Assembly: GCA_902799875.1 (NCBI GenBank)
Contig: CADCCH010000028.1
Span: 1-21,089 of the forward strand
Direction: 5' to 3'
Origin: an uncultured Bacteroidales bacterium
Lineage (GTDB): Bacteria > Bacteroidota > Bacteroidia > Bacteroidales > Paludibacteraceae
Length of the DNA: 21,089 nt
The position numbers and the translations under genes were made by a program. Positions within the stretch are counted from its first letter, which is position 1, and each line of letters begins with the position of its first letter. Shown here piece by piece: positions 1 to 10,700 of this stretch. The notes beneath the pieces were generated by a model. The model ran no database searches, was not told the DNA's origin, and saw only the letters and a list, made by a program, of their open reading frames with translations.

Positions 1-410
1 TCATCGCATTTTTTACTCTTGAGCCATTTGAGGAGCAGCGCGTTTACGCTCTTGTAATTCTTGAGAGAATCGGGAGCGAGTTTATCACGCGTTTTCTCTT
101 TGATGTACTTATCCATCACGTCATGGATAGTCTCATAGTTGCGCACGTTTTGGGTCTCCATGAAGGGAGTCCATCCGGAGAAAAGTTTGGCGTTGATAGC
201 GCAGACCATTTTGTTTGCATACGTGCGAAATTCCGCAGTAGTACGGAAGCGTTTCTTCATGTCATTAAGGCACATACGCACACGTTCTCTTTCACCCGTA
301 GCAGGGTTGTATGCGTAGTAATCAATGCGCCATCCGGCTTGCGGGAGGTGTTTCAGAATTGCGGGAGAATAGGGCAATTCCGTGGGGGAAAAATCATGGG
401 TAAAAGTCAT
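1..410 (-). CDS. Tyrosine recombinase (integrase), N-terminal part, cut by window edge
   Basis: The minus strand from an ATG at 410 reads open for 136 codons to the window edge, so the C-terminal catalytic domain lies outside. Residues 25-83 match the arm-type DNA-binding region of Bacteroidetes phage and mobile-element integrases: a W-R-I-D-Y-Y-A-Y-N-P start, a T-G-E turn with R-x-R-V-R, then A-I-N-A-K-L and S-G-W-T-P-F at 78-83. Residues about 92-136 begin the helical SAM-like core-binding domain. Such enzymes cut and rejoin DNA at attachment sites, often in tRNA genes, and a tRNA-His fragment lies 138 bases upstream in the same orientation. The start has no Shine-Dalgarno sequence, which is normal in this phylum. 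The R-H-R-Y catalytic residues cannot be seen, so activity is unproven. The family call is firm; the type of element (prophage, conjugative element or other) is unknown. Confidence 0.86.
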   Translation of the reverse strand, partial: MTFTHDFSPTELPYSPAILKHLPQAGWRIDYYAYNPATGERERVRMCLNDMKKRFRTTAEFRTYANKMVCAINAKLFSGWTPFMETQNVRNYETIHDVMDKYIKEKTRDKLAPDSLKNYKSVNALLLKWLKSKKCD

Positions 411-415
411 TTTTT

Positions 416-448
416 AAAAAGGAGATTGATTGTGAAAATCAACCTCCT
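416..448 (-). terminator. Terminator-like hairpin between tRNA fragment and integrase
   Basis: On the minus strand a stem of AGGAG and TTGATT type arms (420-431 with 437-448, one A/C mismatch, five-base loop) is followed by TTTTT and then, five bases later, the integrase ATG. It looks like a rho-independent terminator. It could end the tRNA-promoter transcript or attenuate read-through into the integrase. The upstream arm contains AGGAGG, but that lies over 30 bases from the ATG, so a ribosome-binding role is unlikely. Confidence 0.5.
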
Positions 449-529
449 AAGCTATATGACTTGCTGGCTAGATTTTGGCTGAGCTTGTTGCCAAATTTCG
501 CCCTATGTTACTGATTTTGTGGCGTTTAT

Positions 530-555
530 GTCGTCTTTCTCATAAAGCCCACGAC
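530..555. other. Candidate attachment-site core at tRNA junction
   Basis: An imperfect inverted repeat spans the point where tRNA-like sequence stops. GTCGT at 530-534 pairs with ACGAC at 551-555, and CTTT at 535-538 pairs with AAAG at 544-547. The central five bases are CTCAT and there is a three-base bulge at 548-550. Tyrosine recombinases bind imperfect inverted repeats flanking a 5-8 base overlap, and an integrase gene lies close by. The structure is seen; its role as an attachment core is inference. Confidence 0.35.
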
Positions 556-601
556 ACTCGGAACCACAATCCGATGCTCTACCAACTGAGCTAAGACCAC
601 C
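548..601 (-). tRNA. tRNA-His (GTG), 3'-truncated
   Basis: Read from 601 down to 548, the minus strand gives the encoded extra 5' G of histidine tRNAs, a seven-base acceptor arm (GTGGTCT), TA, a D-stem GCTC/GAGC with AGTTGGTA loop, an anticodon stem TCGGA/TCCGA with loop TTGTGGT (anticodon GTG), a five-base variable region and the 5' T-stem GTGGG. After that the expected T-loop, 3' T-stem CCCAT and acceptor AGACCACC are missing; the sequence is CTTTATGAG and onward. No copy of the missing 3' part was found in 411-547. As it stands the gene cannot give a functional tRNA. An integrase follows directly, so the break is probably an integration junction, with the intact tRNA at the other end of the element or elsewhere. 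An assembly join is an alternative. Confidence 0.8.
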
Positions 602-605
602 GTGC

Positions 606-620
606 GCGAACTGCGTTCGC
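606..620. repeat. Perfect hairpin just upstream of tRNA-His
   Basis: GCGAAC (606-611) and GTTCGC (615-620) form a perfect six-base stem with a three-base loop, five bases from the tRNA 5' end. A second stem at 631-656 (GGAG-ATTG against CAAT-CTCC, one bulged T) lies further upstream. Both would be in the tRNA precursor leader and may guide 5' processing. The structures are visible; the function is inference. Confidence 0.45.
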
Positions 621-667
621 ATTGCAAATTGGAGATTGAAAATTGGACAATTCTCCAAAAGCGGGTG

Positions 668-699
668 CAAAGGTACTGCTTTTTTTTGAATTGTGCAAA
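668..699 (-). promoter_or_regulatory. Promoter of tRNA-His (reads toward integrase)
   Basis: The minus strand carries TTTG at 699-696, a 20-base spacer containing a run of eight A, and TACCTTTG at 675-668, matching the Bacteroidetes primary sigma factor pattern (-33 TTTG, -7 TAnnTTTG). Transcription would start near 662 and pass through the tRNA fragment toward the integrase. Confidence 0.75.
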
Positions 700-724
700 T
701 TTTTTCGTATTTTTTTGCAAAAAA

Positions 725-756
725 TTTTTACATGTGGAATTTTTGTAGTACCTTTG
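725..756 (+). promoter_or_regulatory. Promoter of the outer-membrane protein / giant protein operon
   Basis: A perfect -7 element TACCTTTG lies at 749-756. The expected -33 position (725-730) has TTTTTA, a poorer match than TTTG. Transcription would start near 763, leaving about 65 bases of leader before the ATG at 829. It is divergent from the tRNA promoter. Confidence 0.65.
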
Positions 757-828
757 CGGCGCTTTATAGTGCGCACATGCACGTGCTCGGTGTGCGCCTG
801 TAAGTAATATATTAGTATAAATACGCAT

Positions 829-1776
829 ATGAAGAAGCACAGTATAATTTTATTAGGAATCTTGCTCCTCGGTGTAATTCTGAGTGAAGTTCAGGCACAG
901 GCTTACCGTCATCGCGGCGGAGGTTTATCAGGAGATCATTATCATTTCGGCTACGTGAGTGGTCATGTAGGTTACTCGTTATTGGATACCCGTGCCAAGG
1001 GTGTCGTTCCGGTCGGTAAGGTCGGCGGTGGTTTCGGTTTGGGTTACGAGTACCGTAACAGCGGTTTATGGGCGAACTTAGGTGTACAGTTCTCCATGCA
1101 CCGGTCGAAACTGCAGTTTGACCCCTACACCATCAGTCACGCAGGCAAGCTCCGTGACGCGAACCTGATGCGGGAAGGTATCTTGCTGTACGATGTAAAG
1201 CAGGTAGATGAGATCCAATGGAACTTCATCGACGTGCCTATTTTGTTCGGCTACTACACGCACGGTTTCCATGTAGGTGCAGGTATCAAGGTCAGTTATG
1301 CCCTCAATCCGAAGAGTACCACGACCGGAACGTATAACCTGCGCTTCCACGAAGACATCACGGATGCGATCCTGGAGAACCTGCCGGATCGCGGTCTGAA
1401 GGAGTATGCTTTCGGTAGCAGTCAGGCGAACCGTCTGAACGTCGGTGCGAGTCTGATCGGCGAGATCGGTTACGACTTGTTGTCCTCGATGCCATCGAGC
1501 AGTCGTATTTGTCATGTAATGAAACTGAGCTTCTATTTTGAATACGGACTGAATAACTACAACAAGGGCGACGAGAAAGCTCGTTTTGAGTTACCTGCTC
1601 CGAACGATAAGGGTGAGGCACCTGCCACGGGTGTGGTGTTTAACGCCTATCTCAATACGGCGGACGGTTCAGCACGTACGGTACCCTTCATTGCGGGTGT
1701 AAAACTCACGTATATGATCGGTGGCAGTCGTACGGCTCGTTCCGGTTTCCACCACGGTTGTATGTGCTATAATTAA
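829..1776 (+). CDS. Outer-membrane beta-barrel protein, partner of giant surface protein
   Basis: This 315-residue protein has a signal peptide (M-K-K then a leucine/isoleucine core, likely cleaved after about residue 24). It then shows alternating short hydrophobic strands rich in G, Y and F, such as F-G-Y-V-S-G-H-V-G-Y-S and F-I-D-V-P-I-L-F-G-Y-Y, typical of small outer-membrane barrels of the PorT / OMP_b-brl type in Bacteroidetes. The stop is 6 bases before the next gene, so the two are almost certainly co-transcribed and probably work together. By analogy with SprF and SprB of Flavobacterium, the barrel may help export or hold the giant protein. However, it lacks the usual PorP/SprF N-terminal signature, so it is not assigned to that family. 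It ends in an unusual G-C-M-C-Y-N tail rather than a terminal aromatic residue. The barrel call is fairly sure; the specific role is inference. Confidence 0.75.
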   Translation: MKKHSIILLGILLLGVILSEVQAQAYRHRGGGLSGDHYHFGYVSGHVGYSLLDTRAKGVVPVGKVGGGFGLGYEYRNSGLWANLGVQFSMHRSKLQFDPYTISHAGKLRDANLMREGILLYDVKQVDEIQWNFIDVPILFGYYTHGFHVGAGIKVSYALNPKSTTTGTYNLRFHEDITDAILENLPDRGLKEYAFGSSQANRLNVGASLIGEIGYDLLSSMPSSSRICHVMKLSFYFEYGLNNYNKGDEKARFELPAPNDKGEAPATGVVFNAYLNTADGSARTVPFIAGVKLTYMIGGSRTARSGFHHGCMCYN

Positions 1777-1782
1777 TGGTTA

Positions 1783-4700
1783 ATGATTATGAAAAGACAT
1801 CTCTATAGATTTTTGAGTTGCGCGCTGCTGAGTTTAGCAGCCCTTGGTGCTTACGCAGCGGACGGTATCATTGAGACCCTCAACTACACGATCTGTCCGG
1901 GCGACACGATCAAGTTGAGTAACCGCGAGGTAGTAGTGTACGAACCTACTATCCTGTACGATACGACGCTGGTGACGAACCCCGATGCGGACAGTATCAC
2001 GGTGTATGTGGTCAATCTCTTGCCGCGTTTCGAGAAAGACGAGTATCGGCTTTTGCAAGAAGGCGAGAGTTTCGAGTGGCACGGTAAGACGATCATCGCT
2101 GCCGGCGATTATCAGGACGTCCATCAGGCGATCAACGGTGGTTGCGACAGCCTCTACCGGCTGCATGTGATATTAACCGACCCGGTCCATGCCGTCAAAA
2201 CGCACACCGACCGGTTGACAATCTGCCAGGGTGAAGGTCAGGATTGGCGCGGTAAGACCTACCACGACAGCGGCACGTACTACGATACGACCAAGGTGGG
2301 TGAAGAGATCGATTCGCTCTATATCCTGTACTTGCAGGTGAATCCGAAGTACGAGATCTCCGAGCGCGTCACTTTCCTGAGTTTCCCGACGACCTATCGG
2401 GAGACGCAGATCCTCCGTCCGGGTAAATACACGTTTACCTATAAGTCCACCTTAGGTTGCGACAGTATCATCACGGCCTATATCGACCAGGATGTGTATG
2501 AGGATATCAAGACCGTGACCATCTGTCCGTGGCAGACCTATATATGGGATTACGACGGCATGACCTACACCGTAAGCGGTAAGTACACTAAGACCGAGAA
2601 GACCGTAGACGGTACGGCGGACAGCGTACGGCATATTCTGAACCTGCGGGTCAATTATATCCCGGAGACCTCCATCGAGCACACGATGTGTAAGGGCGAT
2701 CAGTACACTTTTGTGGACCAAACGCTGACGAAGAGCGGTGTTTATCGTCATACTTTCCATAAAGAAGCCGGTTGCGACAGCGTCGTGGTGCTGTCCTTGA
2801 ATGTCATCAATCCGGACACTACCTTTTTTGCCGTACAACGGAACGAAGGGGAAAAGTATATCTGGGATGGAGAGACCATCAACGAACCGGGTATCTACTT
2901 CCATTACCGCACCAACCGCTTGGGTTGCGACTCCGTGCTGGCACTGCGATTTACGTACAATCAGATCGACACCGTGACCGCTGCGTTCACCGTTTGTCCG
3001 AATGAGTTGCCGTTCCAGTGGAACGGTATCTCCGCGAGCCAGACAAACCGCTATACGAAAGTGGTGCAGGAGCCGACCGGCAGTTACACCTACTATATTC
3101 TGGACCTGACGGTACGGGAAGTGACACAGAAAGATACGGCCTTTGTGCTCTGCGAAGGTAGCCGTGTGACCTATAACGGCGAGACCTACGACGAGGCGGG
3201 TCATTACCGCACGTACGTCAGTTGCGACACGCTGATGAATGTACACGTATCGATGAACTACCCGGCTGTCTATGAGACGCACGGCACGGTGACCGACGAG
3301 CACGGATTCACCTGGACCTACCGGTCGGCCGGTAAGGAGTATACAGCAGTATTCCCTGCGGTAGGCACGTACGAGTTTGAAGACCCGAACCCTGAGACCG
3401 GTTGTAACGATATCTATCGTTTGATCCTGACCCAAGACGAGACGGAGTACCATTTCGAGGAGTCGCTCGAGATCTGCGAAGGGGATGATTTCGTTTGGCA
3501 GGGTTTGAGTAATCTGAGCAGTGTGACGGGTACCCACACCTATACAGCAGCCTACAAGACACGCAACGGCAAGGACAGTATCTATACGCTGCATTTGACC
3601 GTTACTCCTATTGAGCGGACGGTACGTTCGATCGTCTTCTGCGACGAGACGACCTGGAACGGTAAGACCTACACCGGCAGTGCGGTGGTGTATGACACGA
3701 TGACGCTCAGCAACGGTTGTTACCGCATCGAGCGTATCAACTTGGACAAAGCCCATTCGTTCTACAGCAAAGAGCATAAGGACTTACCGCAAGGAACGGT
3801 ACTGCTTTGGCACGGACAGACGATCACTACCGACGGCACGTACTATGACCACGGATCGACCATCCACGGTTGCGACAGTACGTATGAGCTCAACGTGACC
3901 ATCATCCCGGCCGCACCGCAGTCCAACCAGTATGCCGAAGAGATATCGGCCTGTGAGGGCGACACGCTTCATTGGCGCGGCAAGGACATCTGGCGCAGCG
4001 GTGTGTATATCGATACGGTCAAGAAAGCCGGTCTGGAAGAGGTGGACTCGATCATCACCTTGACCTTCACCGTTTGGCCTGCACCCAAAGATACGGTGAT
4101 TCAGCATCTGTACACCTGTTCGGACGGTGCCTTCATCCGTTACCAGGGTAAGGACTACTACCAGGACCAGACCGTGATCGAACACTTGCATACCATCCAC
4201 GGGTGCGACAGTATCGTGAAGGTGTTTATGCATTTCAACACGGCGATGAATCTGGAACGCACCGACACCATCGTCGATACCGACTTACCCCACACCTGGA
4301 CCTACCAGTTATACGATGAACAACGTCAGGATACCGTTCTCACCAAGTCCGGCACTTATACGCATATTGTGGCGTCCGAAGGCGGTTGTACCAGTAAAGA
4401 GACGTTGAACTTAGTGGTACTGAAGTCCTACCTGTTCGAACTGGATACCACCATCTGCGAGACCCAAATGCCGCTCTTGTGGCGCGGGCAGTACTTGCAG
4501 CACGCGGTGGGTCAGACCAAACAGTACGAGGATGTACTCAAGACCGTCAACAACACCGACAGTATCTACCGCATCATCCTCACCATCGATCCGGCTCCCA
4601 AACGCGTGGAGCATATCGAGATATGCGAGAACAAAGATACGATCATCAACAAGACCAGTTATTTCGACCCCGTCAAATACCCGGTCGGTCAGGTCTTCCG

Positions 4701-7700
4701 CGATACGATGTACAAAGAGAATCCGGACAACGAGTGCGACAGCATCATCTACCTGGAGATCACCAAGATCCCGCAACCGCACAGCATCGAGCAGCGTATC
4801 CTACATCGCGACGAGAGCTTTGTTTGGCGCGGCATCCCGATAGAAGAACCGGTCACCAAGACCTATACCGTCGAAGACGAGATCGATCCGGCTACGGGTT
4901 GCGAGATGATCTACGAGTTACGCGTAGTAGCCGAAGAATACCAAGATGTAACCGTTTGTTCGATTGATACGGCTGAGGACACCCATCCGGATAAGAAATA
5001 TCCGTATCTGTGGCCGCAGACCAACAAAGAGTACGGTGTCTCCGGTGTATTTACCGATACGCTCTTCAGCAACGAGGGACGCATCCTGGAGTTCCACACC
5101 CTCTACCTCACCGTGACCCAACCCTTTGACACAACGGTGCTCATCAAAGGTTGTAGCACCAACGGAGCTACCTGGCGCGACCAAGTGTATTTCAACGATA
5201 CGAATTTTGTAGAACGTGTTCAGGTCAATCCATACGATCCGGATGCTCCGTGCGATTCTGTCTTCCATGTATCGATCAGGATCAACAAAGATTATCTGAT
5301 CCAGCGCTTCGACACTATCTGCGAGCACCGTTTGCCGTACGTGATGGGACAAGGCGAAGATAGAAGATTCTTCTATGAGGAAGGATACCTCGAACCACAA
5401 CTGTTCAAGACCGCTTGCGGTTGCGACTCGATTGTAGATATCCACCTCACCATCATTCCGGACTTTACGGTAGATGGAACGGATTCGATCTTCGTATGCG
5501 AAGACAACATGCCGATCTATATCGGTGACACCGTGCATCCGGCCTTCGACCCCGAACGTCAGAGAGTGGACGAATGGAAAGGCAAATGGAAAGGTGTGAT
5601 GATCTCGAAAGACACCGTGCTCTATAACTGCAATAAGGTGGATTCGCTGCATATCATCATGCGTCCTCACCAGGCACATATCCCGGAGTACGAGTACAGT
5701 CTGTGTAAGGGAGACTCGGTTCAACTCTTCTGGCCGCATAAAGATACCTGGTTCAAAGAGGAAGGTGATTTTTATGATACCATCCCGACCATCTCATCCT
5801 GGGAAGATCTGGCGCATCACACCCTGATCCACAACGACCGGGCTTTCGAATGCGACAGCATCGTGATGTGGAAAGTGCGTTATACCGATACGCTCCATGT
5901 ACATCAGTACAAGCATATTCGCGAAGGAGAGACCTACGTCTTCAACGACAGTATCTTAGCCACCACCGGCGTCTATGACTCGATCGGTTACTACGTCGAT
6001 GTCATCGATCCGTTGGATCCGACCGCACCGGCCGTATCATCGATGGATTCGGCGCATCACTACTGTAAATTCATCACCTCCCTCCACCTCTTCGTGGATC
6101 CGGTTTACCGCGTGATGGATACGATAGAGATCTGTGAGCGTGCCTATAAGGAGTTGGCGTATGACCTGAAGACTGCAGACGACTCGATCTACACCTTCAA
6201 GTTCACCACGCCGGATCAGGACACCGCTATCCTCGTCATGGAAGACTCCCTGATGCATCCGTCCTATGAGCATTATGACCATTACTACCGGTTGGTTGTC
6301 TTCTACCGTCAAGAGTACGTAACGCATGTATATGACACCATCTGTGAAGGAGACGAGAAACGCTTTGACCTCCACCATCGGAACAATACGCTGACCCAAC
6401 GCTTCTTCGGCAAGAAGGGCATCTATTGGGATACCATCCCGGCAACTAACGGTTGCGACAGCCTCATTGCGCTCCATCTGGAGACACGCGACAGTATCCC
6501 GACGACCTATCTCAGTCAGATCGTCACCGATCGACAGTTGCCGTTTGTATGGGAGGAAGACTCGTTATGGGTAAGCGGTACCTACCACCATATGCATACG
6601 GCTGCCAACAAGTGCGACAGTGCCGTGGTGATGAACTTCACTGTACATCAGACGCATGTCTTCCGCGACACGATCGATGTATGTGCGCCGATCAACAAGA
6701 CCCTGACGCATGTATGGTCCACAGGATACAAGCGGGAGTACACTACCCCGTTGTCCGACGACACGGTTCATTTTGTCGATACGCTGGTTACGTTCTGGCC
6801 GTTAGATAGCATCTACGACCTGTGCGTCAATTTCCACCGCACCTACGAGACGCATATATACGATACCATCTGCGCCGGTGACTCCGTGCAGATCGATACC
6901 TACCTCTCGACTACCCAACCGAAGAAGTACTATAAAGAGACCGGTATATTCAGCGAGACTGTTCAAGCCGTTAACGGTTGCGACAGCGTCATCACGCTGC
7001 ACCTGCAGGTATGGCCCGGCTTCCCCACTCGGCACAAGCGTGTGGACATCGCGGATGCCGATACACCGTATGTCTGGACGCACACCTGGTGGGAGAACGG
7101 ACAGCTGCAGACGAAGAACGATTCGCTCTATCACGCCGGACCGTACAGCGTCACCTTACCGAATATCCACGGTTGTGACTCGATCGACAGTCTGACCCTG
7201 TACATCCACCCGACCTATAAGATCTGGGATGATACAATTAACATCTGCGCCAATGAGACACCGTACGAGTGGCGCGGTCTGAACAACATCACCACCACTG
7301 ATGACTACATCTATGGGGAGAAGACCGTGGACGGCTACGACAGTATCCACTATGTACATATCAATGTATGGAAACAAACCTACGACACCACTTATCTGAC
7401 CATCTGTGAAGGAGATTCGGTTAGGTGGGGTATGGACAAGACCACCCTCGCACCGCGCTTTGTGCACACCGCCGGTCCGCATAACGACACCACGGTGAAC
7501 CAATACGGCTGCGACCATGTGAACGTACTCATCCTCACCGTGCGTCCGAAGTACTACCACGAGTGGACGGTGGATATCAAGGATATCGATACGCCGTACG
7601 TATGGATCCACTACAACCATGCCGGTGACTCGATCGGTGTGGACAGTCTCTATGCTCCCGGTAAGCACGGTTTCCGCTTTGAGTCCACACATAGTTGCGA

Positions 7701-10700
7701 CTCGATCGACAGCCTCAATCTCGTGATCCATAAGACCTATCAATTCACGGAAGAGATCACGATCTGCGAAAGCGAGACACCGTACACCTGGTACGACCGC
7801 AATGACATTACCCAAAGCGGCACGTACTACTACAACCCGCGTACCAAAGACGGATACGACAGTATCTATATCGCTACCATCACCGTCGTGCCTACCGTGC
7901 GTAGTGTCATCACGGAGAAGATATGCAAGAACAATCTGCCGTTCAAGTTCCACGGCAAGGACCTCATGACCGGCGGTATCTATCTCGATACGCTGAAGGC
8001 AAGGACAACGGGTTGCGACTCGATCGTCGAACTGCACTTGGCCGTCAACGAACCGTACTACCATTTCGAGCGGCACGATATCTACCAGGGTGATACCTAT
8101 ATGTTCTTCGGTCAACCTTGTACAACAGGTAACACTTATACGCATCAATCGACCACGCCGGACGGTTGCGACAGCATCACGGAGATGTTACTTGTCGTAC
8201 ACCCGCTGGTCGATACCGTGGCTACCGTCTGCTCGACGGATCTGCCTTTCGTTTGGGTCAATCACTGGAACGGCAAGCAGACCCAATTGCTCAGCGCCGG
8301 TATCTATCACGACGATACGACCTACGTCAACGGAGAACGCACGTTCTGGAGTATCCAACTCAATGTGGTTGCACCTACGGACACCACGATTTATCGGAAC
8401 ATCTGTGAAGGCGATCATTATGATTTCAACGGTCAGGACCTCACCCAAGCCGGTGAGTACCGCGACACCTTGGTAGCCGCTAACGGTTGCGACAGTGTCG
8501 TGATCCTGCATCTGAACGTACTGCGCAAATACTACAACGTCATCGAGAAGAGTATCTTCGAGGGTGACTCGGTACTCTTCCAGAACACGTGGTACAAAGA
8601 GGCGGGTAATTATCCGTACACGCTCCCGTCGTCCTACCATTGTGACAGTGTGATCGAACTCCGACTCACGGTTTACCGTCTGTACGACGACTCGGTTTCC
8701 GTTTGTGCAAACGATCTGCCTTATCGGTGGTACTTACCCAGCGACCCGACGCAGTACATGACCATCAATGAGTCCGGTATCTACCGCGATACGGTGGTAA
8801 GTTCCGAAGGTCGTCAGACCCCGATCGGACTCAAAGTGACGGTACTGCCGATTGCCCATGCTCCGGCACCGGTCAATGTGACGATCTGTGAAGGCGACTT
8901 CTATAAGTTTGGTAACCAGATCCTCTCTGAGCAAGGCACATACTACGATACGCTCGTGGCTGCCAACGGTTGCGACTCGATCGTCATGCTTGCCCTCAAG
9001 GTACAACCGCTCATTTACCAATCGGAGGTACGCCGTATCTATGAGGGTGACTCGGTACAGTTCTACAACACATGGTACAAAGAGTCCGGTGTGTATGAAC
9101 AACGCGTGAAGAACAACAACGGTTGTATCGATACCTATCAGCTCATCCTGACTGTACTCAAGGAGTTCCGCGTGGATACCACCGCATACGTCTGCGCCAA
9201 CGATCTGCCGTTCGTATGGCGCGGCATCGAGTACAGCGAGTCCGGAGACTACGACATGCCGATCGCTTGGACCGACTCGTCGCGTGTGGTCAAGACCCTG
9301 CACCTCACCGTACGCGAGTCCTTCTACGCCGAGGAACATATATCCTTATGTTACGGAAACATCTTCGTGATTGATAACGACACCGTTTCCAGCGACAGAG
9401 ATTATTACAAGACCATCCCGGCCCGCAACGGTTGCGACTCGATTGTGCACTATATCATCAGTGTTTATCCGAAGTACGAAAAATGGGATACTGTCCGTAT
9501 ATCCGACCAACAGACCTATAGTTTCGACGGACGCGATCTGTATATTCCGGGTGATTACGAACGGACGACACTGACCAATAAGAACGGTTGCGACAGTATT
9601 GTTCACCTGCATCTGGAGGTACATCCGTCGTACCACTTCAAAGACTCTGTCGATATCTGTCAACCGGATTCGTACAGTTGGACTAACCACGGAAACAAAG
9701 TCGGTCCGATTGATCCGGTAACGGGTTTGCACTCCGACCAGGATATGATTATCACCCAAACGGGTACCTACTTCGACCGCAAATTGACAAGCTACGGTTT
9801 CGACAGTATCTACGAACTCAAAGTGACCGTCCATCCTTCCTATGAGTTCCACGAACAATACGAGATCGGAGAAGGTGAACAACTCTCTATCCACGGAATG
9901 GACATCACGACCCCGGGTAACTACACCGACACCCTGCTTTCGATGTTCGGTTGCGACTCCATCTATAAGATTGTGGTGAACCCCAAACGCGTACGCGAGT
10001 TCACCTGGATCAAAAACATCTGTGAAGGCGATTATGTAGAGTTCCCCGACGGAACCAAGCATACCACAACCGGTAATTATATCTACTACTCGGATCTCAG
10101 AGATACCATCATTTATCTGAGTCTGACCGTTATTCCGGTGAACTACACCGAAGAGCGTATCGTTATTCCGGATAAATACCTGACGGAGCCTTACCTCCAT
10201 ACCGACGGTACCTTATATACCCTCACCCACTTAGGCTCCAATGTCTTTGAGAAAAAGACGGCCAGCGGTAGCAAGTGTGATAACATACACCGGCTCATCC
10301 TCTATGTAACCAATAAGGTGTCGGATGTCGATGAGATTCCGTTATGCGAAGGCGAGACTATCACCGTCAACGGTAAACTCATTTCCCAACCGGGCTTGTA
10401 CCCCTTGGAGGTACGTAGCAAATCGTCCCTGGAGACCGACTCGCTCCATTACGTCGAAGTATATCTGTCCCACAAATACGATTTCCCGATGGAATATGCG
10501 ACTATCTGCGACGACGACTCGGTTGTTTATTCCGACAGTTACGGTACGAAGGTTTATAAAGTGACCGGTGTGTATGAGATCAAACTCAAGACCGTGGACG
10601 GATGCGACAGTATCCACCACCTCAACCTGACCGTTAACCCGACCTTCTATAAGGAAGAGAGCGTACGCGTACTCGATGACGAGTTACCGTATAACTGGGA

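Noticed and set aside
123..482. Plus-strand open frame at the left edge
   Set aside because: It is antisense to the integrase fragment, whose translation matches a known family.
411..547. Intron-split tRNA-His with its 3' half further downstream
   Set aside because: No sequence complementary to the acceptor arm and no CCCAT/CCCAC T-stem partner is found in this stretch.
526..840. Minus-strand open frame across the tRNA and promoters
   Set aside because: It runs through the tRNA-His fragment, both promoters and the leader of the barrel gene.
829..1776. Assignment of the barrel protein to PorP/SprF
   Set aside because: The usual N-terminal PorP/SprF signature is absent; only the gene arrangement is similar.
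2452..3777. Long minus-strand open frame (441 codons) inside the giant gene
   Set aside because: It is antisense to the repeat modules, has no recognisable domain or promoter, and similar antisense frames recur across the gene (for example 7156-8148 and 9346-10200). It is a product of codon bias.
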